Below are positions 33,212-41,354 of a DNA stretch of 64,000 nt, piece after piece (position 1 is the stretch's first letter; the number at the start of each line of letters is the position of its first letter). Source of the DNA: Tistrella mobilis. GTDB taxonomy: Bacteria > Pseudomonadota > Alphaproteobacteria > Tistrellales > Tistrellaceae. The stretch spans positions 1,095,501 to 1,159,500 of the forward strand of contig NZ_CP121017.1 of assembly GCF_041468085.1 (NCBI RefSeq). Reading direction: 5' to 3'. The notes beneath the pieces are model-generated. The model saw nothing but the letters and a program-made list of their open reading frames with translations, searched no databases and was not told where the DNA came from. The position numbers and the translations under genes were made by a program.

Positions 33212-33250
33212 ATTCCCTCTCGGGAATAAACAATATTCCCGAGAGGGAAT
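33212..33250. promoter_or_regulatory. Nested double palindrome, probable TetR operator
   Basis: ATTCCCTCTCGGGAAT, a 7-nt AT spacer, then ATTCCCGAGAGGGAAT. The two 16-mers are perfect inverted copies of each other. Each is also a palindrome by itself (ATTCCC-4 nt-GGGAAT). This gives two adjacent binding sites about 23 bp apart centre to centre, just upstream of the DUF2236 gene and 100 bp before the TetR start. Confidence 0.85.
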
Positions 33251-33351
33251 ACGAGTCAAGGCGCGCGGGCGTGCTGCATCGGCGCCGGGGGCGTGATAAG
33301 GAAGACCCTCGCCTGACCATCAAAGCCGGGCAGACAGTGAGCGGGGATGAC

Positions 33352-34044
33352 ATGGCATTGCGGCGAACCCGCCGGCCGGGAAAGCGGGCCGGCCTGGACC
33401 TTCGGCAGATCGTTCAGACCGCACGACAGTTCGATATCGCGGACCTGTCCATACAGTCGCTGGCGGATCGCCTCAACGTCGATCGCAAGGCGCTGCACTA
33501 TCATGTGAAGGACAGGCAATCCCTTTTCGAACTCGTCGCTCTGGACAGGTTTGCGGAACGTCTGAAGGGAGAAGGTGTTGCGGCGGCCGAAGACTGGCGC
33601 GAGGCGTGCCGGGTCTATGCCAGAGAGTTCGTGGACAGTGTCACCTCGCTGGGTGATCTGTCCGAGCACCTGTGGTTCAACGAAGCGGTGACCGCCTGGG
33701 CGCTCGAACCGGCCGAGGCACTTTTCGCACAGTTGAACGCGGCCGGATTCCCGGACGAAGACGCCGTTCGGATGGTGACCATGCTCGCCACCCTCTGTCT
33801 CGGCCATGCGCGCGACATCGTCCAGGCGGGCCGGGAGACGGAACGGCCCCGTCCCCGTTCACTTCGCGCGGCTCTGTCCGAGGTCGGACAGCCCGGATTT
33901 CCCCATCTGGAGCGGATCGCCGGTCTGGGGGTCGATACCTACGGCGCGGCGCAGCTGGCCTTCGGCGTCGAGGTTTTTCTTGAGGGGGCCGAAGCGGTTC
34001 TCAAGCGTGGCCAGGCTCCGGTCCCCCGACCTGCCGGCATGTGA
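33352..34044 (+). CDS. TetR-family repressor divergent from the DUF2236 gene
   Basis: Regulator of 230 residues. The N-terminal HTH (about 20-65, LDLRQIVQTARQFDIADLSIQSLADRLNVDRKALHYHVKDRQSLFELV) resembles the TetR subgroup with YHVKDR in the recognition helix. The rest is an all-helical ligand-binding domain of the TetR_C type. ATG 33352 follows GCGGGG. The open frame begins at 33184, but that would run through the operator. Given the adjacent double palindrome and head-to-head layout it most likely represses both itself and the DUF2236 oxygenase; the inducer is unknown. Confidence 0.88.
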   Translation: MALRRTRRPGKRAGLDLRQIVQTARQFDIADLSIQSLADRLNVDRKALHYHVKDRQSLFELVALDRFAERLKGEGVAAAEDWREACRVYAREFVDSVTSLGDLSEHLWFNEAVTAWALEPAEALFAQLNAAGFPDEDAVRMVTMLATLCLGHARDIVQAGRETERPRPRSLRAALSEVGQPGFPHLERIAGLGVDTYGAAQLAFGVEVFLEGAEAVLKRGQAPVPRPAGM

Positions 34045-34384
34045 TCGAAGGGCAGGCTGCGCGTTGAGCCGACGAGGCGCCGCGCGATAATTTTCTGCAT
34101 ATTTTCAAGAGATATCAGAGGTTTCCTTTCGGGAAACGCTCGGAAACCCGCGCCGTCTTCCCCTGGGACAAGGATATTGCGACATGGCCCGCATCCATCG
34201 TATAACCGGGAAAATAGGTCACTAATACTGACCTAATTTGATCTGCCGGCAAGCTGGCCGGCCAGGATCGACAAGACGAGCCCGGCCCGGCGCCTCGATG
34301 CCCCACGCATCGATTGCGGTGAAGGCGGGGCCATGACCCGGGAACCCGCCCGCGGCGGGGACGATGTCGTGTGGAGACGCCAAG
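34045..34384. promoter_or_regulatory. 340-bp leader/promoter region upstream of indolepyruvate oxidoreductase
   Basis: No gene is supported. Bases 34086-34240 are AT-richer than the surroundings and hold a small hairpin (GTTTCC-TTTCG-GGAAAC, 34121-34137). They also hold a clean dyad TAGGTCA-CTAATAC-TGACCTA at 34215-34235, a good candidate operator for an Lrp/MarR-like or GntR-like regulator about 150 bp before the start of the oxidoreductase. Confidence 0.55.
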
Positions 34385-37300
34385 ATGACGCTGCCCGAAT
34401 TGTCGCTGGACGATAAGTACACCGTCGAACGGGGACGGATCTTTCTGACCGGCACCCAGGCCCTGGTCCGGCTGCCGCTGATGCAGCGCCAGCGCGATCT
34501 GGCGGCGGGGCTGAACACTGCCGGTTTCATCTCGGGCTATCGCGGCTCGCCGCTGGGTGCGCTCGACCAGCAGCTCTGGAAGGCGCGCAAGCATCTGGAG
34601 GCGCATCACGTCGTCTTCCGGCCGGGGGTGAACGAGGATCTGGCGATGACCTCGGTCTGGGGCAGCCAGCAGGCCAATATGGACAACCTGACCCGGCCGG
34701 AACATGCGGCGCTGGCGAAATACGACGGCGTCTTCGGCATGTGGTACGGCAAGGGACCGGGCGTGGACCGTTCCGGCGACGTGATGAAGCACGGCAACAT
34801 GGCCGGCTCGTCGCGCCATGGCGGGGTGCTGCTGCTGGCCGGCGACGACCATGGCGCCAAATCGTCCACCCTGCCGCACCAGGCCGAATACACCTTCATG
34901 GACTGCCTGATCCCGATCCTGAACCCGTCGGGTGTGCAGGAAATTCTGGATTACGGCCTGATCGGCTGGGCGTTGTCGCGCTTCTCGGGCGCATGGGTCG
35001 GCATGAAGACCATCGCCGATACGGTCGACAGCTCGGGCTCCATCAATGTCGATGCCGGCCGGGTCCGCATTCTGCTGCCGGAGTTCGAGTTTCCGGCCGA
35101 TGGCGTGCATATCCGCTGGCCCGATGCGCCGATGGATCAGGAATACCGCCACCATCGCTACCGGCTGGCCGCAGTCGCGGCCTTCGCCCGCGCCAACCGG
35201 CTGGACCGGGTGGTGATGGACGCGCCCCGCGCCCGCATCGGCATCGTCACCGCCGGCAAGAGCCATCTGGACGTCTGCCAGGCCCTGGACGAGCTGGGCA
35301 TCGACGAGGCCCTGGCGGCCCGGATCGGCATCCGGCTCTACAAGGTCGCCATGCCCTGGCCGCTGGAACCGGAAGGCATCCGCCGCTTCGCCGAGGGGCT
35401 GGAAGAGGTGCTGGTCGTCGAAGAGAAGCGCGCCGTCGTCGAGCCTCAGCTCAAGGAGCATCTTTACGGCTGGCGCGCCGATGTCCGCCCCCTGGTGGTC
35501 GGCAAGTTCGACGAGGCCGGCAACTGGATCCTGCCCTCGGCGGGTGAGCTGCGCCCCAGCCGGATCGCCCAGGTCCTGGCCGACCGTCTGACCCGCTTCC
35601 TGCCCGACGAACCTGGCCTGGCCGAACGCATCCGTGCGCGGGTGACGCATCTGCGCCAGCTGGAGGATGCCTCGTCGGGCAAGGCCGCGATCGAGCGCAA
35701 GCCTACCTTCTGCTCCGGCTGCCCGCACAACACCTCGACCGTGGTGCCCGAGGGCAGCCGGGCGTTGGGCGGCATCGGCTGCCACTACATGGCGACCTGG
35801 GTGATGCCGCGTACCGAGACCTTCAGCCAGATGGGGGCCGAAGGAGCATCCTGGATCGGTCAGGCGCCGTTCACGACCGAAACCCATGTCTTCCAGAATC
35901 TGGGCGACGGCACCTATTTCCATTCGGGATCCCTGGCGATCCGCGCCGCGATCGCGGCCAAGGTCAACATCACCTACAAGATCCTGTTCAATGATGCGGT
36001 CGCGATGACCGGTGGCCAGCCGATCGATGGTTCGCTGACCGTGCAGCAGATCGCCCATGAACTGCTTCAGGAAGGTGTGCGCCGCCTGGTGGTGGTGACC
36101 GACGACACCATGGCTTACGAGGGTGGGGCCGGTCTGCCACAGGGCGTCACCGTTCATGACCGCAGCGAACTCGACGCCGTGCAGCGCATGCTGCGCGAGG
36201 TGGAGGGCTGCACGGTGATCATCTATCAGCAGACCTGCGCCACCGAAAAGCGCCGCCGCCGCAAGCGCGGCACCCTGGCCGATCCCGACCGGCGGGTGGT
36301 GATCAACGATCTGGTCTGCGAAGGCTGCGGCGACTGCTCGGCCAAGAGCAACTGCGTGTCGGTGCAGCCGCTGGAGACGGAGTTCGGCCGCAAGCGGCAG
36401 ATCGACCAGTCGAACTGCAACAAGGATCTGTCGTGCCTGCAGGGCTTCTGCCCCAGCTTCGTGACCGTTTCGGGCGCGAAGATCCGCAAGCCCACGCCCA
36501 AGGCCGCCGATGCCACCCCCTTCGAGGTGCTGCCCGATCCGGAGCTGCCGGAGGTGGGCAGGCAGCCCTATGGCATCCTGGTCGCCGGCGTCGGCGGCAC
36601 GGGCGTCGTGACCATCGGTGCGCTGATCGGCGTTGCCGCCCATCTGGAGGGCAAGGGCGTCGGCGTGCTGGACATGACCGGCATGGCCCAGAAGGGCGGG
36701 GCGGTCTTCACCCATCTGCGCATTGCGCAAAGCCCTGAAGACATCAAGTCGATCCGCATCACCACCGGCGGTGCCGATCTGATGCTGGCCGCCGATCTGG
36801 TGGTGGGCGCGCGCCCCGATGCGCTGGGGCTGCTGGACCCCGGGCGCAGCAGGGCCGTGATCAACGACCAGGAGCTGATGACGGCGGCGTTCATCAAGGA
36901 CCCGGATCTGGCCTTCCCCGGCCAGGATCTGCGCGCGGCCTATCGCCGGGCCGCCGGCCCTGCCGGTGTCGATTTCATCGAGGCCGGGCCGATCGCGACG
37001 GCCCTGCTTGGCGACAGCATCGCCACCAACCTGTTCCTGCTGGGCTATGCCTGGCAGCGCGGGCTGGTGCCCCTGGCCGAGGCCAGCATCCGGAAGGCGA
37101 TCGAACTGAACGGTATCGCGGTGAAGCTCAACCTCGACGCTTTCCTCTGGGGGCGGCGTGCGGCGCATGACATTCGTCGGGTGCGCGAGCTGGTCGCCCG
37201 CAGCCGGCCGGTTGCCGAAAGCGCGCGGCTGTCGGAGACGATCGACGAGGTGATCGCCCGGCGGGCCGGTTTCCTGACCGACTATCAGGACGCAGACTAT

Positions 37301-37897
37301 GCCGGCGCCTATAGCCAACTGGTGGAGCGGGTGCGCCGGCGCGAGATGCGGGTGATGCCCCGCAGCACCGCGCTGACCGATGCGGTGGCGCGGTCGCTGT
37401 TCAAGCTGATGGCCTATAAGGACGAGTACGAGGTGGCGCGGCTTTATACCGACGGCGCCTTCCGCGAGAAGCTGGAGCGGCAGTTCGAGGGCGATGTCAG
37501 GCTGACCTTCCATCTGGCCCCGCCGCTTTTTGCCCGGCGCGACAAGACCACGGGCCGGCCGCGCAAATCGAGCTATGGCCCCTGGGTGATGGGGGCTTTC
37601 CGTCTGCTCGCGCGGATGAAGCGACTGCGGGGCACCGTCTTCGATCCCTTCGGCCATACGGCCGAACGCAGGACCGAGCGGCGGCTGATCGCCGATTACC
37701 GGGCCACGGTGGAACGGCTGGTCGCGGGGCTGACGCCGGAAAACCATGGTCGAGCGGTGGAGATCGCGAAGCTGCCGATGGACATTCGCGGCTTCGGTCA
37801 CGTGAAGGACGAGAACCTGAGGCGGGTTCGCCTGAAGGAACGGCGTCTGATGGCCGCCTGGGACAGGCCGGACGGAATGGTTCAGGCGGCCGAGTGA
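34385..37897 (+). CDS. Indolepyruvate:ferredoxin oxidoreductase, fused IorA-IorB type
   Basis: Single-chain 2-oxoacid:ferredoxin oxidoreductase of 1170 residues. It converts aryl pyruvates (from Trp, Phe, Tyr transamination) to aryl-acetyl-CoA with reduced ferredoxin. In order come an N-terminal pyrimidine-binding domain (FISGYRGSPLGALDQQL), a transketolase-like middle, and a ThDP-binding part with CSGCPHNTST, GIGCHYMATW and NLGDGTYFHSG...FNDAVAMTGGQP. An Fe-S region follows with CEGCGDCSAKSNC and CNKDLSCLQGFCPS. The C-terminal gamma/IorB domain has VAGVGGTGVVTIGALIG and TGMAQKGGAVFTHLR. ATG 34385 follows GGAGACGCC. It is monocistronic and ends in a strong hairpin. Confidence 0.93.
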   Translation: MTLPELSLDDKYTVERGRIFLTGTQALVRLPLMQRQRDLAAGLNTAGFISGYRGSPLGALDQQLWKARKHLEAHHVVFRPGVNEDLAMTSVWGSQQANMDNLTRPEHAALAKYDGVFGMWYGKGPGVDRSGDVMKHGNMAGSSRHGGVLLLAGDDHGAKSSTLPHQAEYTFMDCLIPILNPSGVQEILDYGLIGWALSRFSGAWVGMKTIADTVDSSGSINVDAGRVRILLPEFEFPADGVHIRWPDAPMDQEYRHHRYRLAAVAAFARANRLDRVVMDAPRARIGIVTAGKSHLDVCQALDELGIDEALAARIGIRLYKVAMPWPLEPEGIRRFAEGLEEVLVVEEKRAVVEPQLKEHLYGWRADVRPLVVGKFDEAGNWILPSAGELRPSRIAQVLADRLTRFLPDEPGLAERIRARVTHLRQLEDASSGKAAIERKPTFCSGCPHNTSTVVPEGSRALGGIGCHYMATWVMPRTETFSQMGAEGASWIGQAPFTTETHVFQNLGDGTYFHSGSLAIRAAIAAKVNITYKILFNDAVAMTGGQPIDGSLTVQQIAHELLQEGVRRLVVVTDDTMAYEGGAGLPQGVTVHDRSELDAVQRMLREVEGCTVIIYQQTCATEKRRRRKRGTLADPDRRVVINDLVCEGCGDCSAKSNCVSVQPLETEFGRKRQIDQSNCNKDLSCLQGFCPSFVTVSGAKIRKPTPKAADATPFEVLPDPELPEVGRQPYGILVAGVGGTGVVTIGALIGVAAHLEGKGVGVLDMTGMAQKGGAVFTHLRIAQSPEDIKSIRITTGGADLMLAADLVVGARPDALGLLDPGRSRAVINDQELMTAAFIKDPDLAFPGQDLRAAYRRAAGPAGVDFIEAGPIATALLGDSIATNLFLLGYAWQRGLVPLAEASIRKAIELNGIAVKLNLDAFLWGRRAAHDIRRVRELVARSRPVAESARLSETIDEVIARRAGFLTDYQDADYAGAYSQLVERVRRREMRVMPRSTALTDAVARSLFKLMAYKDEYEVARLYTDGAFREKLERQFEGDVRLTFHLAPPLFARRDKTTGRPRKSSYGPWVMGAFRLLARMKRLRGTVFDPFGHTAERRTERRLIADYRATVERLVAGLTPENHGRAVEIAKLPMDIRGFGHVKDENLRRVRLKERRLMAAWDRPDGMVQAAE

Positions 37898-37935
37898 CGG
37901 GCCGGACCGGCAGAAGCCGGCCCCTGGCAGGCGTC

Positions 37936-37975
37936 GGCCCCGGATGCATGCCGGCGCCGGATATGCATCGGGGCC
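37936..37975 (+). terminator. Hairpin downstream of indolepyruvate oxidoreductase
   Basis: GGCCCC-(G)-GATGCAT pairs with ATGCATC-GGGGCC, a 13-bp stem with one bulged G. The loop itself contains CCGGCGCCGG. It lies 39 bp after the stop. There is no immediate U-tract, so it may be a Rho-dependent or 3'-stabilising hairpin. Confidence 0.65.
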
Positions 37976-38154
37976 GGCTGCCCGCACCGGTTTCGCAGAA
38001 ACATGTGGCTCTTGATTTTATCTTCTCGCAGGCTTTGCACGTTATAAGTGCATCCTGACTTCCGTGCACAACGCTCCATCGCCAACGGCTTCGAATGTCG
38101 CCATAATGGCCGGACATGTTTCGAGGGCCGGGATAGAGGGCATATCGGCACATC

Positions 38155-39678
38155 ATGAACGTGCGGCGTGACGGTGGAGCGGAGGTTAAGACGGCGACGG
38201 TGACGGCGCGCATGCGCGCCGCACAGCTCGACGCGCTCTATCGTGCCGCCCGGATCGGCATCCTGATGGAACCGCTGGTTTCCATCTGCCTGGCGGTGCT
38301 GATCTGGCCGGCAGCTGCCCAGCAGCAGATTGCGCTCTGGCTGGTCGCGGTCAACTGCCTCGTCGGCCTGCGCTTTGCCGCCATTCAGCGTGACCTGCGC
38401 GATGGCGAGGCCGAGAGCGAGCCCGAACAACGCGCCCTGCCGATCATGATGATCATTGCCGTCAGCGGTGTGATCTGGGGTCTGGCGCCGCTGGTCCTTT
38501 CACCTGCCGCTGCATCCATCGACATGGCCAAGGTGCTGTTCGCCACGGCCGCGATCGGCGTGGCCGGTACGGTGATGATGTCGTGCCATCTGACGGCGGC
38601 CCTGGTCTGGCTTGGGGTGACCTCTGCCGCGCTGACGGCCGGTCTGGTGATTGCAGGGCGGGTGGATCCGCCGCTGCTGCTGGCGATCCTGACATCGGCC
38701 GCCGTGCTGGCGGTGGGGGCGCATTATCTGGCCCGGCTGCTGGATGACGGGCTGCGCCTGCGGATCGAACTGGCCGATGCGGTTCAGGCGGCCCAGGCGG
38801 CCAATATCGCCAAATCCGATTTCCTGGCCAATACCAGCCATGAACTGCGCACGCCTCTGAATGCGATCATCGGTTTCTCGGAGATCCTGATGAACGATCG
38901 GCCGCGCACCGACGCCCAGATCGATGAACAGATGGAATTCGCCCGGCTGATCAACGAGAGCGGCGTCCACCTGCTCGACATCGTGAACGACATTCTCGAC
39001 CTGTCGAAGATTGAAGCCGGCGCCTACAACCTTGACGAGAGCGTCTTCACGCTGGAGAGCATCGTCCGGGCCACCACCAATCTGATGCGCGGCCAGGCCG
39101 ACAAGGCCGGGCTGAAGCTGGTCAACCGGCTGGCACCCGATCTGCCGGCGCTGCGTGGCGACCAGCGGGCGATGAAGCAGGTGCTGCTGAACCTGCTGTC
39201 GAACGCGGTCAAATTCACCCCGATCGGTGGCAGTGTCACGGTCGAGGCACGCATTGCCGAGGAGGGGGGCTTGACGATCGCAGTGGTCGATACCGGCATC
39301 GGCATTGCGCCGGAAGACATTAACCGGGCGATGGAGGCCTTCGGACAGGTGGACAGTGCGCTCAACCGTCGCTATGCGGGCACCGGGCTGGGCCTGCCGC
39401 TGGTCCGGTCGCTGATCGAGATGCATGGCGGCCGCTTCCAGCTGATCAGCCGGGTGAACGAGGGCACCCGTGCCGAGATCGCCTGGCCGGCGGCGCGCGT
39501 GGTGGGCAGCGGTCGGCGGGGCGGCCCCCATTCGGGGGTCAACGACCCCGGCATTGGCGACCGGGGCACCGGCGGCCGGCTGGGCAGTGGCGGCCGCAGC
39601 ATCGAAGGCTCTGGCGGCGATGGCCGGCGGCCGGGGCAGGGCGGCATGCCGACAGGCCCGAGCACGGTGATGGGCTGA
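38155..39678 (+). CDS. Membrane sensor histidine kinase
   Basis: Kinase of 507 residues. The N-terminal part (about 30-195) has six or seven hydrophobic segments without a periplasmic domain. A short coiled-coil follows, then HisKA with phospho-acceptor H229 in FLANTSHELRTPLNAIIGF. The HATPase has NLLSNAVKFTP (N box), DTGIGIAPED (G1) and GTGLGLPLV (G2). All catalytic boxes are intact. The last 55 residues form a Gly/Arg/Ser-rich tail. No response regulator is nearby. Its stop is three bases from the start of a CqsS-like sensor protein that lacks a kinase, so the two products are probably made together and may work as a pair. Confidence 0.92.
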   Translation: MNVRRDGGAEVKTATVTARMRAAQLDALYRAARIGILMEPLVSICLAVLIWPAAAQQQIALWLVAVNCLVGLRFAAIQRDLRDGEAESEPEQRALPIMMIIAVSGVIWGLAPLVLSPAAASIDMAKVLFATAAIGVAGTVMMSCHLTAALVWLGVTSAALTAGLVIAGRVDPPLLLAILTSAAVLAVGAHYLARLLDDGLRLRIELADAVQAAQAANIAKSDFLANTSHELRTPLNAIIGFSEILMNDRPRTDAQIDEQMEFARLINESGVHLLDIVNDILDLSKIEAGAYNLDESVFTLESIVRATTNLMRGQADKAGLKLVNRLAPDLPALRGDQRAMKQVLLNLLSNAVKFTPIGGSVTVEARIAEEGGLTIAVVDTGIGIAPEDINRAMEAFGQVDSALNRRYAGTGLGLPLVRSLIEMHGGRFQLISRVNEGTRAEIAWPAARVVGSGRRGGPHSGVNDPGIGDRGTGGRLGSGGRSIEGSGGDGRRPGQGGMPTGPSTVMG

Positions 39679-39681
39679 ACC

Positions 39682-40575
39682 ATGTCGGGCAGCAGCATTT
39701 TCAGATCCGACCCGAGGCCGGCTGGCGAGATCGCGCGCGCCGGTACGGAAGTGCCGGCAGGCAGCCTGCGCGGCATCATCCTGAACGGCTTCCGCCATAT
39801 CGAGCCCAATCTCGTGCCGGTATCGATCGCCGGTGCGGTGATGATGCCGGCCTATTGGATGGTCTGGACCTTCCTCTTCCCCCAGGCCTACGAAAATCTC
39901 GGTCTGCGTCTGGCCGGCTCGGTGCTCTGCCTGGCGCTCGCCTTCAGCAGGCGCTGGCCTGCCCGCCTGCAGGCGTGGATCCCCGCGGTCTGGCTGGTGA
40001 TGCTGGGCTATTGCCTGCCGTTCTTCTTCACCTTCATGACGGTGATGAACGGCGGTTCGGTCATCTGGCAGATGTCGACCCTGACCGCCCTGTTCCTGCT
40101 GGTGCTGCTGGTCGACTGGTTCAGCCTGATCATGCTGTTCCTGATCGGCACCGGGCTTGGTGTGCTGATGGCCCTGATCACCGGCCCGCCCGAACATGAC
40201 GTGGCGATCTATGCCGAATATGCCCCGATCCTGGCCTTCGGCCTGCTGGGCGGCGCGATCTTCAACTACAACGCCGCCAATTCGCGGGCGGTGCGGGAGA
40301 GGGCGCTCGCCGAAAGCGGCCGGGCCGCCGGGCGTATGGTGCAGACGCCGCTGATGAGCATCCGGACCTCGGCCCGGTCGCTGGAGACCTATCTGCCCGG
40401 GCTGGTGCGCAGCCATCGCATCGCCCGTGCCCAGGGCGTGCCGGTGGAGAGTTTCGACGACGCCCATCTGGAAGCCTTGCTGCACGTACCGACCCGGATC
40501 GACGATGATTGCGCCGAAGTCGCCCGGCGCCTCCAGGCCCTGGGCGAGCCGGGTGACCATCGGCGGCGCGGCTGA
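39682..40575 (+). CDS. CqsS-type six-helix receptor protein without kinase activity
   Basis: Membrane protein of 297 residues whose residues 40-200 closely resemble the ligand-binding region of Vibrio CqsS, the CAI-1 receptor. Shared are H/A-EPNL (41-44), PAYWMVWTFLFPQAYENLGLRL, GYCLPFFFTFMTVMNGG and IWQMS (W129, S132, matching the CqsS ligand-selectivity positions W104/S107 as I recall them). After the sixth helix the usual HisKA would follow. Here the region reads RMVQTPLMSIRTSARSLETYLPG, lacking the phospho-acceptor His, and the protein ends about 75 residues later with no HATPase and no receiver. Only a helical dimerisation-like stub remains. It is coupled to the upstream complete histidine kinase (3-bp gap, no separate ribosome site). 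Confidence 0.85.
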   Translation: MSGSSIFRSDPRPAGEIARAGTEVPAGSLRGIILNGFRHIEPNLVPVSIAGAVMMPAYWMVWTFLFPQAYENLGLRLAGSVLCLALAFSRRWPARLQAWIPAVWLVMLGYCLPFFFTFMTVMNGGSVIWQMSTLTALFLLVLLVDWFSLIMLFLIGTGLGVLMALITGPPEHDVAIYAEYAPILAFGLLGGAIFNYNAANSRAVRERALAESGRAAGRMVQTPLMSIRTSARSLETYLPGLVRSHRIARAQGVPVESFDDAHLEALLHVPTRIDDDCAEVARRLQALGEPGDHRRRG

Positions 40576-40674
40576 GATCCCGTTCTCAAGCGGATTTTAC
40601 GTCACCATCACTTAAACCGTGTTCGATCGCACAAGCCTCGGGCGCCGGTGATGATTATGATGAAGATGAAGCTG

Positions 40675-40696
40675 CGGCGGCCGGAGCCGGCCGCCG
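40675..40696. terminator. Perfect 10-bp dyad downstream of the CqsS-like gene
   Basis: CGGCGGCCGG-AG-CCGGCCGCCG, in the 146-bp gap between the receptor gene and the DUF2306-like gene. There is no U-tract. It may be a terminator hairpin or lie in the leader of the next gene. Confidence 0.4.
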
Positions 40697-40721
40697 TGCA
40701 GGACATGAGAACGGGGCAGGC

Positions 40722-41354
40722 ATGATTTCGACGGCGTTTCTGGTGCTGCATGTGGGTGCGGGCGCCCTGGCACTGGCGAGCGGACTGACCCTGATGGTCC
40801 TGCCTGGCAAGGGCAATGACCGCCACCGGCGGATCGGCCGGATGTTCGGCTGGTCGATGGCGGTGTCCCTGGCGGCCGCGGTGGTGCTGGCGCTGGTAAA
40901 TTTCTCGTCCTTCCTGCTCGCCATTGCCGGCTTCTCGGCCTATCTGCTCGCCGCCGGCTGGCGCGCCGCCCGCCGGCGCAAAGCGGAGCCGGGCATGGCC
41001 GACCGGCTGATCGCCGGGCTGATGCTGGGTCTGGGGCTGGTGATGATCGTGGCCGGGCTGACCGGTGCGGTGGGCGGGGCCGCCAATATTGTGATGCCGA
41101 TCTTCGGTGTGATCGGCGGGGCGCTCGCCTGTCAGGACCTGATGGAGGCGAGTCGTGTCGGCCCCCGACGTATTGCCCGCCACCTGTCGCGCATGATGGG
41201 GGCGCTGATCGGCACCATCACCGCCGCCCTGGTCGTCAACGGCCCGGCCCTCGGCCTGCCCCCGATCGCCGCCTGGCTGGTGCCGACGGTGCTGGTGGTG
41301 CCGGCGATCGTGTGGTGGAACGTCCGGCTGCGGCGGGCGAGCGGGCAGGGCTGA
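40722..41354 (+). CDS. DUF2306-like multipass membrane protein
   Basis: Integral membrane protein of 210 residues with about seven helices. FLVLHVGAGALALASGL and GNDRHRRIGRMFGWSM (His-Arg after the first helix, typical of DUF2306) are followed by AGWRAARRR, AGLTGAVGG and a final VRLRRA. It is a paralogue of the protein at 25804-26511. That copy has lost the HVGAG/HRRIGR start, so the present one is closer to the family consensus. No reaction is known. Its last 119 bases overlap the convergent DUF3325 reading frame. Confidence 0.82.
   Translation: MISTAFLVLHVGAGALALASGLTLMVLPGKGNDRHRRIGRMFGWSMAVSLAAAVVLALVNFSSFLLAIAGFSAYLLAAGWRAARRRKAEPGMADRLIAGLMLGLGLVMIVAGLTGAVGGAANIVMPIFGVIGGALACQDLMEASRVGPRRIARHLSRMMGALIGTITAALVVNGPALGLPPIAAWLVPTVLVVPAIVWWNVRLRRASGQG

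Noticed and set aside
34115-37987. A 1290-codon open frame antisense to the indolepyruvate oxidoreductase
   Set aside because: It has no domain motifs, is His/Arg/Gln/Gly-rich as expected for antisense of high-GC coding DNA, and lies exactly opposite a gene with clear ThDP and Fe-S motifs.
38155-40575. Idea that the kinase and the CqsS-like protein are one gene broken by a frameshift
   Set aside because: The kinase domain precedes the sensor domain, both have proper starts and stops and the kinase already has its own membrane part; a broken CqsS would have sensor first, then kinase.
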